Source: Arsukibacterium tuosuense
Lineage (GTDB): Bacteria > Pseudomonadota > Gammaproteobacteria > Enterobacterales > Alteromonadaceae
Length of the DNA: 64,000 bases
Direction: 5' to 3'
NCBI RefSeq assembly: GCF_900215315.1
Contig: NZ_OBEB01000002.1
Coordinates: forward strand, 62,001-126,000
In this document: in pieces, positions 62,255 through 64,000 of the stretch
Position numbering within the stretch: position 1 is the stretch's first letter
Layout of the letters: every line of letters starts with the position of its first letter
Notes under the pieces: model-generated
The model's database searches: none
Seen by the model: the letters and a program-made list of their open reading frames with translations, nothing else
Told to the model about the DNA's origin: nothing
Made by a program: the position numbers and the translations under genes

Positions 62255-63256
62255 TCAGGTTTCAGTTAACTGTTGCTTAAGATTGTCTTTATAACGCCGG
62301 GACAGGGCCAGAGTATTACCGCTGTACAACGTAATTTCACCATCGCCACTGCTTTGAAACTGCATGCTATCAATTTGGCGCAGGTTTACCGCCAGGCTGC
62401 GATGGGAGCGACAAAACCCCAGGGGTTCGAGTTGCTTTAAGGTGGCACTTAATGTTGCCCGTAATGGATAAATCCGGCCTTTACTATGCAGGTTGACATA
62501 GTTGCCGTTCGCTTCCAGCCATTCAATATCACTGTTTCGCAGCAGAAATTCGCGATCGAGCTTTTTTACCAGAAAATGTTCAGGCGTGGTGTCATCATCA
62601 GCTGTCACTGCGCCGCTGTTATTATCAGCAGCGTTCAACGGGTGTGCTTCGCCAGATAAGCGTGAATAGAAAAATCTTGCCAGAGTGTAACAGCAGAGAA
62701 AAAACAGGTAGGCCCAGGCGTCTTTGCGGTATTCATATAAAAAATCAGCCGTTAGTGGCTCAAAGCCGTAGCTGTCACCAGCCAGGGCATAAACGGGCTG
62801 GCGCAGCAGAATCATAATTAAAATATGTAACAATGCAAAAATTAAAGAGCCGGCCAGATGAAAGGCCAGTTGCCGGCCGATTTTGACCAGACGCAACGGC
62901 TGCTGCCGGAACCACCAGAACAGCAAGGGGCATAACAGCAGGGTGCTAACAGCGCTACTATATTCCCAGACTATCGGCTGCCACCAGAGATTACCGTTTG
63001 TTGCACTTCGCTGTAAATCTGTCCAGACCGAACTGGCATTTACCGCCGCATTCAGCATCAAAAATACAGCCAGCAGCAAATATCCAAACTTTTGCGGATG
63101 ATGGACAATACGCTCTGCCAGCGATGTATGTTGCTGTTGGTCACTACTGCTCACTATTTGCCACCTTTTATCCCTGTCTGCCACCGCCTGACTATTTGGC
63201 GGTGTTAACCTAGTGTGTTGCTTAGCATACTGCTGAACTAACAACGCAGGCAACAT
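62255..63256 (-). CDS. Membrane-bound LytTR transcription regulator
   Basis: This 333-residue protein has about four membrane helices (roughly 57-75, 93-118, 128-150, 178-200) and a C-terminal LytTR DNA-binding domain (about 228-330) with VKKLDREFLLRNSDIEWLEA and LGFCRSHRSLAVNLRQID. Membrane LytTR proteins of this layout usually act without a separate kinase. It is divergent from the acyltransferase gene at 63282 with only 25 bp between starts, so it may control that gene. The start is not certain: the ATG at 63256 is used, but a later Met could serve since the first ~50 residues are variable. Confidence 0.85.
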   Translation of the reverse strand: MLPALLVQQYAKQHTRLTPPNSQAVADRDKRWQIVSSSDQQQHTSLAERIVHHPQKFGYLLLAVFLMLNAAVNASSVWTDLQRSATNGNLWWQPIVWEYSSAVSTLLLCPLLFWWFRQQPLRLVKIGRQLAFHLAGSLIFALLHILIMILLRQPVYALAGDSYGFEPLTADFLYEYRKDAWAYLFFLCCYTLARFFYSRLSGEAHPLNAADNNSGAVTADDDTTPEHFLVKKLDREFLLRNSDIEWLEANGNYVNLHSKGRIYPLRATLSATLKQLEPLGFCRSHRSLAVNLRQIDSMQFQSSGDGEITLYSGNTLALSRRYKDNLKQQLTET

Positions 63257-63281
63257 ACAGCAATAGGCTAAAGGGCAATTA

Positions 63282-64000
63282 ATGTTAACAACATCTGCAA
63301 CGACACAGGTTATACCCCGACGTTATGAACTGGACTGGCTGCGGGTGCTTGCTTTTGGCCTGCTGATTTTTTATCACACCGGCATGCTGTATGTGGAGCG
63401 CTGGGGCTTTCATTTTAAAAGCCAGTATTTATCGTCGTCGCTGGAATATCTGATGCTGTTGTCGTCACCCTGGCGCATGCTGCTTATCTGGTTTATTTCA
63501 GGCTATGCGCTTGGCGCAGTCATCCTGCATTGTGCTGGCTGGCGCCAGTATTTTAAGTTTGGGCTGCGACGCACGGTGATTTTGTTGCTGCCGCTGCTGG
63601 TTGGCTTGTGGCTGATAGTGCCACCACAGTTGTATGCCGAGATGGTACAAAAAGACGGCTTGTCACTCAGCTACTGGCAGTTTTATCAGGCGTTTTTCGA
63701 TTTACAGCATCCACTGTTTGCAGATTATCAAAGTGGGGTCTGGCCGCATGTTGATGTAAACCACCTCTGGTTTTTAAGGTCGTTATGGCAGTTTACCCTG
63801 CTGGTACTGCTGTTAATGCCAATACTTAATAGCCGGCGGGTGCAGCAAGCTTGTCGTTGGTTGTTTCAGCTGGCTTTGCCCTGGCAGGTGTTTGCTTGGT
63901 CGCTTTTATTACTGGCTATCCGCTTTGCGGCAAGCGGTGATGCCGTCAGGGAGTTACAAGGCCTGGTTGTTTTTCTGCTGGGCATATTAGTCGTGCGTCA
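63282..64000 (+). CDS. Acyltransferase 3 family membrane protein, N-terminal part (cut by window end)
   Basis: The frame opens at ATG 63282 (AAGGG about seven bases upstream) and runs off the window after ~239 codons. The early segment PRRYELDWLRVLAFGLLIFYHTG is typical of the acyltransferase-3/OpgC group, with the conserved Arg-Tyr-Asp-Trp-Arg-Ala-type start and His in FYHTG. Several membrane helices follow. Such proteins O-acylate glucans, LPS or other envelope sugars. It is divergent from the LytTR regulator. The rest of the gene lies outside the window. Confidence 0.85.
   Translation, partial: MLTTSATTQVIPRRYELDWLRVLAFGLLIFYHTGMLYVERWGFHFKSQYLSSSLEYLMLLSSPWRMLLIWFISGYALGAVILHCAGWRQYFKFGLRRTVILLLPLLVGLWLIVPPQLYAEMVQKDGLSLSYWQFYQAFFDLQHPLFADYQSGVWPHVDVNHLWFLRSLWQFTLLVLLLMPILNSRRVQQACRWLFQLALPWQVFAWSLLLLAIRFAASGDAVRELQGLVVFLLGILVVR

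Overview
The window looks like chromosomal DNA from a free-living aquatic gammaproteobacterium of the Alteromonadales/Rheinheimera-Alishewanella type. This is inferred from the atp-glmU ... glmR-glmS neighbourhood, the Alteromonas-type TonB receptor, the laminarin-degradation cluster and the many c-di-GMP and two-component genes. I see no rRNA, tRNA, CRISPR array, transposase or integrase. The left end is probably close to the replication origin. The atp operon is origin-proximal in this group, and a 15/16 match to the ParB site parS lies at 15416-15431.

Layout. 1-3.5 kb: end of the F1Fo ATP synthase operon (atpA partial, atpG, atpD, atpC). 3.6-7.2 kb: secreted S9 peptidase and glmU. 7.3-23.4 kb: accessory block separating glmU from glmR-glmS. 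It holds a symporter and a leftward four-gene row: a MASE3-PAS-GGDEF-EAL enzyme, a methyltransferase-like/GspE-type ATPase fusion, a MoxR-like AAA ATPase and a small unknown protein. A rightward group follows: DUF1439 lipoprotein, PEP-CTERM-type protein, and an NfrB/NfrA/DUF4434 locus resembling the E. coli N4-receptor exopolysaccharide system. 23.5-27.9 kb: glmR, glmS, a Fic protein, and a decayed second copy of the glmS 3' end about 1.4 kb downstream of the real one.

27.8-42 kb: a laminarin (beta-1,3-glucan) utilisation locus. It contains a GH16 lipoprotein with three C-terminal repeats, a TonB receptor, a GH3 exo-glucanase, an FHS-type sugar permease, a GH1 beta-glucosidase, a GPH symporter and a LacI regulator. 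Two near-identical LacI-type operators, placed just downstream of well-formed promoters, tie the locus together: GH16 cuts outside, the TonB receptor imports, GH3/GH1 trim, the permeases take up sugars and LacI gates expression.

42-64 kb: signalling and stress-type genes. These are an MCP, an aldo/keto reductase with a DUF3617 protein, a CadC-like regulator divergent from a double alpha/beta-hydrolase lipoprotein, and a leftward operon of membrane protein, DesK-like kinase, DesR-like regulator and dGTPase. Divergent from that operon is a hydrolase-ABC transporter-amidohydrolase operon. An NtrB/NtrC-like pair divergent from a small lipoprotein, an SDR, and a LytTR regulator divergent from an acyltransferase cut by the window edge complete the region.

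Most unusual items: the methyltransferase-GspE fusion operon next to a c-di-GMP enzyme, the duplicated glmS terminus around Fic, the parS-like site, and the Nfr-type locus preceded by a PEP-CTERM protein.
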